Source: Methylomonas sp. 11b
GTDB lineage: Bacteria > Pseudomonadota > Gammaproteobacteria > Methylococcales > Methylomonadaceae
Assembly: GCF_000515215.1 (NCBI RefSeq)
Contig: NZ_KI911557.1
Span: 4,335,741-4,399,740, forward strand
Reading direction: 5' to 3'
DNA length: 64,000 nucleotides
Below the pieces are notes generated by a model. That model was not told the origin of the DNA. It made no database searches and saw only the letters and a program-made list of their open reading frames with translations. Positions 34,563 through 42,981 of the stretch are shown here, piece after piece. Both the position numbers and the translations under genes were made by a program. Numbering within the stretch: the stretch's first letter is position 1; each line of letters begins with the position of its first letter.

Positions 34563-35722
34563 TCTTTCTCCAACAGGCCGATAGCGGCATCGTATAGGCG
34601 TCGGAAAATGCCGCCTTCGGCGACAGCATCTAAGGCCACCAGCGGTTTGCTGAGTATGGATTCGCCGGCCAGCGAAATGTTCAGGTTGCCGACCGTATCA
34701 CCCTTGTTTAATGGTGCGAACACGCCCTTATCAATCTGGGTTTCGGCTTTTAATTCGTTGAAGTGTTTGCGCGGGGCGGTGACATACAGGTCTTCCGGTA
34801 AACCGACCGGGACTTTGGACGTCACACCTTTTCTGACCCGCGCTTCGCCTAAGGGCTTGTTGCCTTCGTACAAACGATGGGTTTCGAAAAAGCGGAAACC
34901 GTAATTTAACAAGGACTGGCTCTCGTTGGAACGAGCCCCGGCGCTGGCGGTGCCCATGACCACCGAAATCAGCCGCATGTCTTCACGCTTGGCGGAGGCG
35001 ACCATGCAATAGCCAGCATCGTCGGTAAACCCGGTTTTCAAACCGTCAACCGAGGGGTCACGCCACAATAGCAGGTTGCGGTTTTGCTGCGTGATGCCGT
35101 TGTAGGTAAATTCCTTTTGCTTGTCCCAGCGGTAGTATTCCGGGAACTCTTTAATCACCGCGCGGGCCAACGTGGCTAGGTCATGCGCCGAGCTGTAATG
35201 GTTGGGGCTGGGCAGACCGGTGGCGTTTTCGAAGTTGCTGTTGGCCATGCCCAGGCGACTGGCTTGTTCGTTCATCATCGTCGCAAAAGTTTGTTCGCTA
35301 CCGGCGACGTGTTCGGCTAAGGCCACGCTGGCGTCGTTGCCGGATTGAATGATCATGCCTTGCAGCAAGTCTTCCACCCCGACTTGTTTGTTCACTTCCA
35401 CGAACATCTTCGAACCGCCGGTTTCCCAGGCGTTCTGGCTAATGGTGACTTTTTCGTCCAGCGTCAAGTGGCCGGCTTTCAGTTCCCGGAACACCACGTA
35501 GGCCGTCATGATCTTGGTCAAACTGGCAGGGGAGACGCGTTTATCGGCGTCTTTTTCGGCCAATACCCGGCCGCTGTCGAAGTCCATCAAGAAGTAGCTG
35601 GAGGCCGCGACGCTAGGGGCGGCGGGGGTGAAAATCGGGCTGGCGGCTTGCAGCGAGAAGGCGGTTAACAATAACAGCAGCCCGCTAAACAGGCTGATTG
35701 TCGTACGGAAAGGTTGGCTCAT
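34559..35722 (-). CDS. dacA: D-alanyl-D-alanine carboxypeptidase (PBP5/6 type)
   Basis: 387 residues with a signal peptide (about 1-26). Penicillin-binding motifs are in order: SPASLTKIM (SxxK nucleophile), SGNDA (SxN) and KTGFTD (KTG). The C-terminal beta-domain and amphipathic end (about 350-387) anchor it to the inner membrane. It removes the terminal D-Ala from peptidoglycan pentapeptides in the periplasm, limiting cross-linking. First gene of the dacA-dat-ybeD-lipB-lipA run, whose members overlap or are closely spaced. Confidence 0.96.
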   Translation of the reverse strand: MSQPFRTTISLFSGLLLLLTAFSLQAASPIFTPAAPSVAASSYFLMDFDSGRVLAEKDADKRVSPASLTKIMTAYVVFRELKAGHLTLDEKVTISQNAWETGGSKMFVEVNKQVGVEDLLQGMIIQSGNDASVALAEHVAGSEQTFATMMNEQASRLGMANSNFENATGLPSPNHYSSAHDLATLARAVIKEFPEYYRWDKQKEFTYNGITQQNRNLLLWRDPSVDGLKTGFTDDAGYCMVASAKREDMRLISVVMGTASAGARSNESQSLLNYGFRFFETHRLYEGNKPLGEARVRKGVTSKVPVGLPEDLYVTAPRKHFNELKAETQIDKGVFAPLNKGDTVGNLNISLAGESILSKPLVALDAVAEGGIFRRLYDAAIGLLEKE

Positions 35723-35865
35723 GGTCGCAATTCAAAAAAGTCATTCTGGAAGCCGACATTGTACCACTGAGAGCCGCCGCTTAGAAAAACCCTCGTATTG
35801 TGCTAAGCAGCTTGAGCTAAAAGCCGAAGATTGTTGCAACTGTTTGGATTAGTTGGCAAGTTGGC

Positions 35866-36498
35866 TCACGCACCCGCATTGCAGATTTTGAATTTGCAGG
35901 CGCAATCCTGCAAGGCCATGCAGGCGGTTTGCTCGATGGGTTTGTCCAACAGGGTGGACATCAGCGCACGGTCGAATTCGCACAGTTCCGGATGTTGCTG
36001 GGCCAGATCGTGATAAACGCAATTAACGGCTTTAATGGTCGGCTGCGCTTGTTCGGTGTCCATTTCGGCGTGATAACCCAGCGATTGCATTAATTCCACC
36101 AGCGCGCTTTGCTTTTGTGCCGGATCTTTGCCGCTGAATTGCGGGGCCAGCGACTGTGCCAGATTAACGCCCATACGCCACAGCATTTGCCGCAAAGCCG
36201 TTTCACCGAGTTCAGCTTTCAACTCGCCCAGCAACAAGTTGCAGAACCAGGGATATTGCTTGGGCAGGCGGTTACGGCCTTGTTCGGTCAGCGTGTAATT
36301 GCGCGAAGGCCGGCCGCCGGTGCTGTTCAAGGCCGCTTCTGCAACCAATTGGTCTTTTTCCAAACCGGTGAGATGTTGTTTGACCGCGTTTCTGGAGATT
36401 TCCAATTGCGCGGCCAGCTCGTCGATACTCATACCGGCCGCGCTGGACAGCAGTAATTTTAAGATTTGTTCCTGGCGTGAGCCGGTGAGTTTGACCAT
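35866..36498 (-). CDS. DeoR/SufR-like transcriptional regulator with C-terminal cysteines
   Basis: 210 residues. The N-terminal winged helix-turn-helix (SRQEQILKLLLSSAAGMSIDELAAQLEISRNAVKQHLTGLEKDQLV, then GRPSRNYTLTEQGRNRLPK) is as in SufR-type regulators. The C-terminus has a cysteine set, CVYHDLAQQHPELC...ACMALQDCACKFKIC, that could hold an iron-sulfur cluster, so redox, oxygen or NO sensing is a fair inference. It is divergent from a truncated haemoglobin and flavoreductase, the likely targets, and an inverted repeat lies between them. Confidence 0.8.
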   Translation of the reverse strand: MVKLTGSRQEQILKLLLSSAAGMSIDELAAQLEISRNAVKQHLTGLEKDQLVAEAALNSTGGRPSRNYTLTEQGRNRLPKQYPWFCNLLLGELKAELGETALRQMLWRMGVNLAQSLAPQFSGKDPAQKQSALVELMQSLGYHAEMDTEQAQPTIKAVNCVYHDLAQQHPELCEFDRALMSTLLDKPIEQTACMALQDCACKFKICNAGA

Positions 36499-36593
36499 GT
36501 GAATGTGGGGCGGTCGGAAATAAGGGATGCGGCATTCTACGCCGGATCAACTGGCAGGCAAAGCACTACAAGCCTATTTTTGCCATATAAATA

Positions 36594-36621
36594 ACTTTTA
36601 TAATAAAAATATTGCAAAAGT
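36594..36621. promoter_or_regulatory. AT-rich dyad, candidate operator for the haemoglobin promoter
   Basis: ACTTTT (36594-36599) and AAAAGT (36616-36621) are inverted arms around an AT-rich centre that also contains TATAAT. It lies between the divergent regulator and haemoglobin genes, the expected site for the regulator. Confidence 0.4.
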
Positions 36622-36694
36622 GTTTTTTTTCGCTTACTCTGCGCTCGGCTTTAAACAGCCGCATTTTTTTATTTGCAACGAAAGGCAGACCATC

Positions 36695-37075
36695 ATGAGC
36701 GAAACCACGGCAACTCTTTACGAACAACTAGGCGGCGAAGCGGCCGTTAATGCAGCCGTCGATATTTTTTATCGCAAAGTCTTGAGCGATCACCGCATCA
36801 ACCGCTTTTTCGATAACACCGATATGGACAAGCAAGCAGCCAAACAAAAGTCATTTTTAACCATGGCCTTCGGCGGTCCTAATAACTATTCCGGCGCCGA
36901 TATGCGTCAGGCCCATGCGCATCTGGTAAAAAAACTGGGTTTGGACGATTCGCATTTTGACGCGGTGGTCGAGGATCTGGCGGCTACCTTACAAGAGCTG
37001 AACGTGCCGCAAGAGCTGATCAATCAAGTCGCGGCTATTGCCGAAAGCACGCGTAACGACGTGTTGGACCGCTAG
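36695..37075 (+). CDS. Group 1 truncated haemoglobin
   Basis: 126 residues from the ATG at 36695, preceded by an AAAGG ribosome-binding site; a longer frame from 36527 runs through the promoter region and is rejected. TLYEQLGGEAAVNAAVDIFYRKVLSDHRINRFFDNTDM is the classic start of two-over-two globins, and the proximal haem-ligand His is in RQAHAHLVKKLGL. These proteins bind O2 and NO and can oxidise NO to nitrate when given electrons. The next gene, 15 bases on, encodes a 2Fe-2S flavoreductase suited to supply them. Confidence 0.92.
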   Translation: MSETTATLYEQLGGEAAVNAAVDIFYRKVLSDHRINRFFDNTDMDKQAAKQKSFLTMAFGGPNNYSGADMRQAHAHLVKKLGLDDSHFDAVVEDLAATLQELNVPQELINQVAAIAESTRNDVLDR

Positions 37076-37090
37076 GCGCTGGAGTAGGGG

Positions 37091-38077
37091 ATGAGCTTGT
37101 ATAAACTCAGCGTGAACGACCGCGACATTATTTGCGAGTCAGGCGAAACCGTGCTGGACGCGTGTCTGCGCGAAAACATCGACATCCCCTATGGTTGTCG
37201 GCAGGGCGCCTGTCAGAGCTGTATGGTGCGCAGCTTGCAGGGCCCGCCACCGCTGGCGGCGCAAGACGGTTTAAAAGAAGTGTTGCGCCATCAGAACCAT
37301 TTTCTGGCCTGTCTGTGTTATCCGCAGCAGGATATGGCGATCAGCATTAGCCCGCCGGCCGAGTTTTTTACCGAAGCGACGGTGATTGAAAAAACTTTGC
37401 TGAATGCGGAAACGCTGCAACTTACCTTGCAGTGTAAGGACACCATGGATTATTACGCCGGCCAGTTCGTGAACCTGAAACGCGCAGACGGTTTGAGCCG
37501 CAGCTATTCGATTGCCAACAATCGTTTGCACGCCAACAAACTCAGCTTTCATATCCGCCGTTTGGCCGGCGGCCGCTTCAGCGAATGGGCGCACCAGGAA
37601 CTGAATGTCGGCGACAAGTTAGAGGTTTCTGATCCGCAAGGGCTGTGTTACTACCTGCCCACGAGCCAAGAGAATAATCTGTTACTGATCGGTACCGGTA
37701 GCGCCTTGGCGCCCTTGGCCGGGATTGTCAGCGAAGCTCTGCATCACGGTCATAAGGGTGCGATCCATCTGTTTCATGGCAGCCGCGAGATGGACGGTTT
37801 GTATTGGCTGGAGGAAATGCAGGATCTCGCTAGCCAGTACCCTAATTTTCACTACACGCCGTGTATATCACGCGGCGACGCGCCTGACGGCGTGGCCAAG
37901 GGTCGAGCCAACGATGTGGCAATGACCCTGCTGCCCAGTCTGAAAGGCTGGCGCCTGTATTTATGCGGCCATCCCGACATGGTGCGTCAAACCAAGCGCC
38001 AGGCGTTTTTGCATGGCGCGGCTTTGCAGGATATCCATGCCGATGCGTTTCATGTGGCGTCGGCAACCTTGGATTGA
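37091..38077 (+). CDS. 2Fe-2S ferredoxin-fused NAD(P)H flavoreductase
   Basis: 328 residues. N-terminal plant-type ferredoxin domain with cluster ligands in YGCRQGACQSCMV and FLACLC; then a flavin-binding barrel (RSYSIANN, about 138-145) and a nucleotide-binding domain (LLLIGTGSALAPLAGIVSEALHHG, later YLCGHPDMV). The layout is that of oxygenase reductases and NO-detoxifying partners. Co-transcription with the truncated haemoglobin suggests it reduces the globin during NO or O2 handling. The 3' end overlaps the tail of the convergent LysR gene by 28 bases. Confidence 0.9.
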   Translation: MSLYKLSVNDRDIICESGETVLDACLRENIDIPYGCRQGACQSCMVRSLQGPPPLAAQDGLKEVLRHQNHFLACLCYPQQDMAISISPPAEFFTEATVIEKTLLNAETLQLTLQCKDTMDYYAGQFVNLKRADGLSRSYSIANNRLHANKLSFHIRRLAGGRFSEWAHQELNVGDKLEVSDPQGLCYYLPTSQENNLLLIGTGSALAPLAGIVSEALHHGHKGAIHLFHGSREMDGLYWLEEMQDLASQYPNFHYTPCISRGDAPDGVAKGRANDVAMTLLPSLKGWRLYLCGHPDMVRQTKRQAFLHGAALQDIHADAFHVASATLD

Positions 38078-38946
38078 TCGGGCAGCGTATAAGCCTTTTG
38101 CCGCTCCAGGGTCGCTAAGGCGCGGATCTGAGCCAGCACCTGCTGCAAAACCGGCGCATCGTTATCGCGCTGCGACACCATATACGCCGGTAATTTGAAT
38201 TGCGGGCTGTCGGCGACCGGAAACAGTTTGCCGGCTTGCAGCAGTGGTTCGGCCAGGCGCACCGGCAGGAAGCTCGATCCACGGCCTTGTGCCAGAATCA
38301 GCTGTACCGCCATCCAGCCGATATTGACCACCTGGGCCGGCCGTTCCAGATTGGGGTAACTATTGCTGTGCTGGGCGTAAAACCCGGGTGCCCAATCGAC
38401 ATAAATGTAATCGTCGTTTGGCCAGGGCTGTTTGGGATCGGTGGTCAACAGCACCAATGTTTCATCGAATAAATGTTCGATTTGCAGGCCAGGGCTGTGC
38501 TGGGGGGTGTACATCAAGCCGATGTCCAATGCGCCTTCCACCAAACTGCGCATCAAGTCTTCTTCAAAACCGATATCGCTACGGATGGAAATATCCGGCA
38601 TAGCCTGTCTTATCGCGCCTATCCATTCCGGCAACAAGGTTTCGCACAAGGCAATCCGCGCCCCAATGCTGATGCTGCCGCGAAACCGGCTGGGCAGGCC
38701 AATGTCGTGCCGGGCTTGTTCCAGTGTTAATAGCAAGGATTTGGCATGCCGCAAAAAACGCCGGCCCGGCAAGGTCAAAGTTGCACCGGAGCGATTGCGG
38801 ACAAACAACGTGACGCCCAAATAGGCTTCCAGGCGCTGGATGCGGGTGCTGACGGTGGATTGCGTCACGTACAGGCGATTGGCGGCTTCCAAAAAACTGC
38901 CGTTAGCCGCGACGCTTAAAAAGGTTCTGATTTGATCGATGTCCAT
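38050..38946 (-). CDS. LysR-family transcriptional regulator
   Basis: About 298 residues from the ATG at 38946 (MDIDQIRTFLSVAANGSFLEAANRLYVTQSTVSTRIQRLEAYLG), a typical LysR helix-turn-helix; a TTG 36 bases upstream is less likely. The C-terminal effector-binding half contains SISIGARIALCETLLPEWI and a long hinge. It is divergent from the lipoprotein/efflux operon, with an inverted repeat of LysR type between them, so it probably activates that operon in response to an efflux substrate and represses itself. Confidence 0.92.
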   Translation of the reverse strand: MDIDQIRTFLSVAANGSFLEAANRLYVTQSTVSTRIQRLEAYLGVTLFVRNRSGATLTLPGRRFLRHAKSLLLTLEQARHDIGLPSRFRGSISIGARIALCETLLPEWIGAIRQAMPDISIRSDIGFEEDLMRSLVEGALDIGLMYTPQHSPGLQIEHLFDETLVLLTTDPKQPWPNDDYIYVDWAPGFYAQHSNSYPNLERPAQVVNIGWMAVQLILAQGRGSSFLPVRLAEPLLQAGKLFPVADSPQFKLPAYMVSQRDNDAPVLQQVLAQIRALATLERQKAYTLPDQSKVADAT

Positions 38947-38989
38947 GGTTTTAATATTGCATTTGTCGATATTAAAGTCCAATAAATAT

Positions 38990-39010
38990 CGCTTGTCTTA
39001 TATCAAAGCG
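38990..39010. promoter_or_regulatory. Candidate LysR box (CGCTT-N11-AAGCG)
   Basis: CGCTT (38990-38994) and AAGCG (39006-39010) are perfect inverted arms 11 bases apart, including the T-N11-A pattern expected for LysR regulators. It lies between the LysR gene and the efflux operon it faces. Confidence 0.6.
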
Positions 39011-39073
39011 GTTTTTATAGTGCCAGTCTAGTAATGTGTCGATTCGATGGTATTCATTGGCGCGGAGGAAATC

Positions 39074-39931
39074 ATGAAAACTTCAAAATGTTCGTTTACC
39101 TGGCTATTTGCCGACCACAAAAAAGTCCTGATGGGATTGGCTTTGCCATGGCTGTTGGTGGCATGTACGGCGCCGAGTATTAAGCCGGCCGCGTCACAAA
39201 TCGACCGATTGCACAGTTTCTTGATTGTGCCGGTGCAAGCGCCGCCACTGGAAGTGATACCCGATTTGATCGAGCGCCGCGATCCGGCTTATCGACATTT
39301 CGAAAACATGGCCTTGGGTTATGCACTGCCCACCGGGCTGTATCAGACCGCTGGAGGCATCGTGGTTGCGGGCATGGTCAGCGACACTCATACGGCGGAT
39401 GTGGATTCGATGACCAAGGCAGCGCCAACAGCCGCAGGCGGTTCGGCGAGTGCCGATTTGCTTTGGACACCGGCCAGGGCTGCGGCTCAGAAGCTGCGCG
39501 GTTTGCTGTCTGCGGAAAATCGTAAAGGGGAATTGAGCCTTGAGTATTATCAGTTGCCGACGGCGGGCGACGCCAGTTTGCAACATTGGCATCAGGCGAT
39601 TCAGGCCTGGTACGGTCAGAACACCACGCCAGTCGATTATGTGGCGATGGGCCGCTACGATGCGGTGATAGAGGTGGGGGTTGGCAGGTATCGAATCTTC
39701 GAGGGACAAACGTCTTTGCAGTTAATGATCAAGCTCATCGATCCGGTGTCGCGCAATGTTATCGCCCGCACGCTTTCGGAGAGTTTTAAGGTGGATGATC
39801 GGGCGCTTGCCTCCCTGGATGACGACGGCGCGGCGTTTAAGCAATTGATTGGCGATATGGCGGTCCCGCTGTTGCGGCAAAGCTTGGGTGACATCGGTCT
39901 GCGCATGCCGTCTCAAGCCGATGAAACTTAG
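39074..39931 (+). CDS. Lipoprotein at the head of the efflux operon
   Basis: About 285 residues from the ATG at 39074, which has GGAGG 6-7 bases upstream (an ATG at 39047 does not). A signal peptide ends in the lipobox LVAC (Cys about 36). The mature part has no catalytic motif I recognise; segments such as DYVAMGRYDAVIEVGVGRYRIFEGQTSLQLMIKLIDP look like a beta-rich domain. It is 25 bases from the MFS pump gene. It could be an accessory outer-membrane component of the efflux complex. Confidence 0.72.
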   Translation: MKTSKCSFTWLFADHKKVLMGLALPWLLVACTAPSIKPAASQIDRLHSFLIVPVQAPPLEVIPDLIERRDPAYRHFENMALGYALPTGLYQTAGGIVVAGMVSDTHTADVDSMTKAAPTAAGGSASADLLWTPARAAAQKLRGLLSAENRKGELSLEYYQLPTAGDASLQHWHQAIQAWYGQNTTPVDYVAMGRYDAVIEVGVGRYRIFEGQTSLQLMIKLIDPVSRNVIARTLSESFKVDDRALASLDDDGAAFKQLIGDMAVPLLRQSLGDIGLRMPSQADET

Positions 39932-39955
39932 AGCGATGACACGGCCAATAACCCG

Positions 39956-41536
39956 ATGAGCGTTGTCTATCAAAAACGCCTGCGCGGCTGGCGTTTTACG
40001 CTGTTTAATCTGTGTCTGGGTTTCGGGCATGCGCTGGTGATCTTCAATGCCGGCGCTTATATCGCCATGCTGCCCAGAGTAGCCGGCGGCTTGGGCGTGC
40101 CGCCCAGTTTTGCGACCTGGACCCAGACCGATTATATGATAGCGCTGGCGCTGGCATTTCCGGTGGGCGGCTGGTTGGCGCGGCGCTTCGGCGAATACCG
40201 GCCCTTCGTCGCGGCCTTCATGGCTTTTACCGTGGCTTCTTTCATCTGCGCCTATTGCACTGGTTTTTATAGCTATCTGGCCGGGCGCATTTTGCTGGGA
40301 TTTGCCGGCGGTTTGACGCTGCCCTTGGGGCAGGCCTTGTTGCTTAAGGAATATCCCGATCAACGTAAATCGCTCGGCATCGGCGTCTGGAGCATATTCA
40401 CTCTGACACCGTTTACCTTCGGCCCACCCCTGGGCGGCTGGATAGCCGACAACCTCGGCTGGCGTTGGTTGTTTTGGCTCAACATCCCAGCGGCATTGGC
40501 GATTGCCGGCATCGTCGGCGCGCTATTGTATCGGCGCGGTCATCGACTATCCTGGCAGCGTTTCGATAGCGTCGGCTTTATCTTGTTGGCGATGCTGGTG
40601 TTTGGTTTACAAACTTTGTTGAATCAGGGCAACGATTGGGATTGGACCCACTCGGCCTATATCGAGGGCTTAATCGCGTTGATAGGCGTCACGCTGATTT
40701 ACTGGGTAGTGTGGGAATTGAACGTGCGCCGGCCATTTCTGGATATTCGCCTATTCGCCCAGCGCAATTTCGCCATCGGCGTCTTCATTTTATTCACCGG
40801 TTTTCTGTGTTTTCAAGGCTTGTTGTCTTTGTTAATCGTACAGTTACAACTGGCTTTCGGTTACTCGTCCTGGGAAGCCGGTTTGGTATTTCTGCCGATG
40901 GCCATCTTGGCCAAACCGATGGCCAGCGTCTTTCACGAGATCGTCAAACGCTGCGATGCCCGGCTGTTAGCCAGTGCCAATTTACTGGGATTTGCCGCCA
41001 CCTATTTCTGGTTGAGCCGTTTCGACGATCCGGATGCGTTTGCGCAATTGTTCTGGCCAAAATTGCTGGAAGGCGCCTGCCTGGGCAGTTTTTTCGTTCC
41101 GATGACCGCTTTACTGCTGCACGGCCTGCCAGCCGAGCGGCAATGGCGGGCACTGGAGCTGGCGAATCTGTTGCGAATAGCCGCCGGGGCAATCGGCATT
41201 GCCGTACAAGGCATCGTGTTGTACCGGCGGGTGCCGCAGCATCTGACGCGCTTTGCCGAAAATCATGGCGCGTTTGAACTGGCTGATCATCCCGCGCTGG
41301 CTGCACTGAATTCGTTGGGGTTCGCCGAGACGGCGGCTTTGGCCAAATATGCCAAGCTAGCCGGCCGAGATGCGGTACTGCATGGCATGAACGATGCCTT
41401 TTGGTTGGCAGGTTGCCTGTTTGTCGGCATGGCGGCGCTGGTCTGGTTTGCGCACCCGACTCGCACGCCGGTGAAAGTTAGTGTCGAGCAGGCGTTGCGC
41501 CGGGAAACTCAGGAATTGCTCGCGGAGGAAGCCTGA
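39956..41536 (+). CDS. DHA2-type MFS drug exporter (EmrB-like)
   Basis: 526 residues, about 14 membrane helices. The DHA2 family pattern is seen in WTQTDYMIALALAFPVGGWLARRFGEYRPF (motif A region) and PLGQALLLKEYPDQRKSLGIGVWSIFTLTPFTFGPPLGGWIADNLGWRWLFWLNIPAA (motif C and the conserved GWRWIF). It exchanges protons for hydrophobic compounds across the inner membrane. With the following TolC-like and HlyD genes it should form an EmrAB-TolC-type tripartite pump. Its stop codon overlaps the next ATG (TGATG). Confidence 0.92.
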   Translation: MSVVYQKRLRGWRFTLFNLCLGFGHALVIFNAGAYIAMLPRVAGGLGVPPSFATWTQTDYMIALALAFPVGGWLARRFGEYRPFVAAFMAFTVASFICAYCTGFYSYLAGRILLGFAGGLTLPLGQALLLKEYPDQRKSLGIGVWSIFTLTPFTFGPPLGGWIADNLGWRWLFWLNIPAALAIAGIVGALLYRRGHRLSWQRFDSVGFILLAMLVFGLQTLLNQGNDWDWTHSAYIEGLIALIGVTLIYWVVWELNVRRPFLDIRLFAQRNFAIGVFILFTGFLCFQGLLSLLIVQLQLAFGYSSWEAGLVFLPMAILAKPMASVFHEIVKRCDARLLASANLLGFAATYFWLSRFDDPDAFAQLFWPKLLEGACLGSFFVPMTALLLHGLPAERQWRALELANLLRIAAGAIGIAVQGIVLYRRVPQHLTRFAENHGAFELADHPALAALNSLGFAETAALAKYAKLAGRDAVLHGMNDAFWLAGCLFVGMAALVWFAHPTRTPVKVSVEQALRRETQELLAEEA

Positions 41537-42981
41537 TGTCTGCCCGCAGACTGATTGCGTTAACCTTGGTGGCGAGCTTTTCAGCAGGCTGCGCCCGGTT
41601 CGGCGATGAAGAAACTCCGCGCGCCAGCCTATTACCAATGCCCGAAATGACAAACACCGTCGCTGTCGCCCGCGGTAGTTTCCCAAGCAGCGATGTCTGG
41701 CCGGCGCAGGATTGGTGGACGCGCTTCGCCAGCCCGGAATTGCAGCGCTTGATAATGACCGCGCTCGCCGATAATCCGGATTTCAAAGCCACCGCAGCGC
41801 GGCTGCGGCAGTCGCAGGCGATGGTCGATGCCCAGGCGGCCGAACTGTATCCGACGGTTGATGCCAATGTCAGCTTCTCGGCGCAACGATTCTCGGCGAA
41901 CAGCGTGCAAGCCAAGCTGGCCGGCGAAAACTTTCGGCAAATGCTGATTAATCCCCTGATCTTGCGGTATCACCTGGACTTTTGGGGGCGCGATGCGGCG
42001 GCCCTGCAAGGCGCGGTCGGTCGGTCGCTGGCGGTCGCGGCTGAACTGGCCGATGCGCGGCTATTGTTGGCGGCTACCGTGGCCAAGGCTTATTTCGAGT
42101 TGCTGGCCGCCAGCGAAAAGCAGGACATCGCCGCGCGTATCGTCGCCGAGCGCCAAGCGTTGTTGAGGTTCGAACAAACGCGTCTGGCGACCGGTTTGGC
42201 CGCCGACGCACCAATATTGCAGGCCCGAATTGCCCTTGCTAACGCCGAGCAAGGTTTGGCTGCGGCACGCGCCGATGTGGAATTAAATAAAAATCTGTTG
42301 GCGGCGCTGGCCGGAAAGGGTGCGGATTGGGGGGGCGGCATCGTTATCGAACCAGGTGAGGTTGACCAGGCGTTAACCCTACCGGTGGATTTGCCTTTGC
42401 ATTTATTGGCGCATCGTCCCGATATTAGCGCGGCACGTTTGCATGCCGAGGCGGCAGCCGAGGAAATCAAGGTGGCCGAGATGGCGTTTTACCCGGATGT
42501 CAATTTGGTGGCCTTCACCGGTTTACATAGCGTCAGCTTGAGCGATGTGTTGTTGCAAGGTTCCAGCTTGGCTTATGCGGTCGGGCCGTCAATAGAGTTT
42601 CCGATTTTCGAAGGCGGCCGCTTGCGTGCCAATTTGAATTATCAGCAGTCTGCTTATGACGCGGCGGTCGAGCGCTATAACCGCAGCTTGGTGCATGCGG
42701 TGCAGGAGGTGGCGGATGCGCTGAGCCGCTGGCGCGAACTGGATGAGCGCCTGGTGGCCCAGAGGCAAAGCCTGGCCGACGCATTAGCCGCTGACAAGCT
42801 GGCCGACAGTTTACGCAGTCATGGCTTGTCTGACCGCGCCGCGCCGAGTCTGGCCAAATTGGAGGTCTACCAACAACAGTTTCGCTTGGCGGCTCTGGTG
42901 GGCGAACGCCACAAAGCCGAGATCAATATTATCAAGGCGCTGGGCGGCGGCTACAGCGACACTAAACCTGCAATGCCATGA
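41536..42981 (+). CDS. NodT/TolC-like outer-membrane efflux lipoprotein
   Basis: 481 residues. The signal peptide ends in the lipobox FSAGC (Cys about 17). NodT-type blocks follow: DVWPAQDWWTRFASPELQRLIMTALADNPDFKATAARLRQSQAMVDAQAAELYPTVDANVSFS, LPLHLLAHRPDISAARLHAEAAAEEIKVAEMAFYPDVNL and the second repeat around 340-460. It forms the trimeric beta-barrel and periplasmic tunnel of a tripartite pump. It sits between the MFS pump and HlyD adaptor genes, overlapping both by 1-4 bases. Confidence 0.92.
   Translation: MSARRLIALTLVASFSAGCARFGDEETPRASLLPMPEMTNTVAVARGSFPSSDVWPAQDWWTRFASPELQRLIMTALADNPDFKATAARLRQSQAMVDAQAAELYPTVDANVSFSAQRFSANSVQAKLAGENFRQMLINPLILRYHLDFWGRDAAALQGAVGRSLAVAAELADARLLLAATVAKAYFELLAASEKQDIAARIVAERQALLRFEQTRLATGLAADAPILQARIALANAEQGLAAARADVELNKNLLAALAGKGADWGGGIVIEPGEVDQALTLPVDLPLHLLAHRPDISAARLHAEAAAEEIKVAEMAFYPDVNLVAFTGLHSVSLSDVLLQGSSLAYAVGPSIEFPIFEGGRLRANLNYQQSAYDAAVERYNRSLVHAVQEVADALSRWRELDERLVAQRQSLADALAADKLADSLRSHGLSDRAAPSLAKLEVYQQQFRLAALVGERHKAEINIIKALGGGYSDTKPAMP

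Noticed and set aside
36527..36694. 56-codon N-terminal extension of the truncated haemoglobin
   Set aside because: The stretch is the AT-rich promoter region; the ATG at 36695 has a ribosome-binding site and starts right at the globin domain.
39722..40363. 213-codon minus-strand frame over the lipoprotein/MFS junction
   Set aside because: Shadow of two genes with clear lipoprotein and MFS features.
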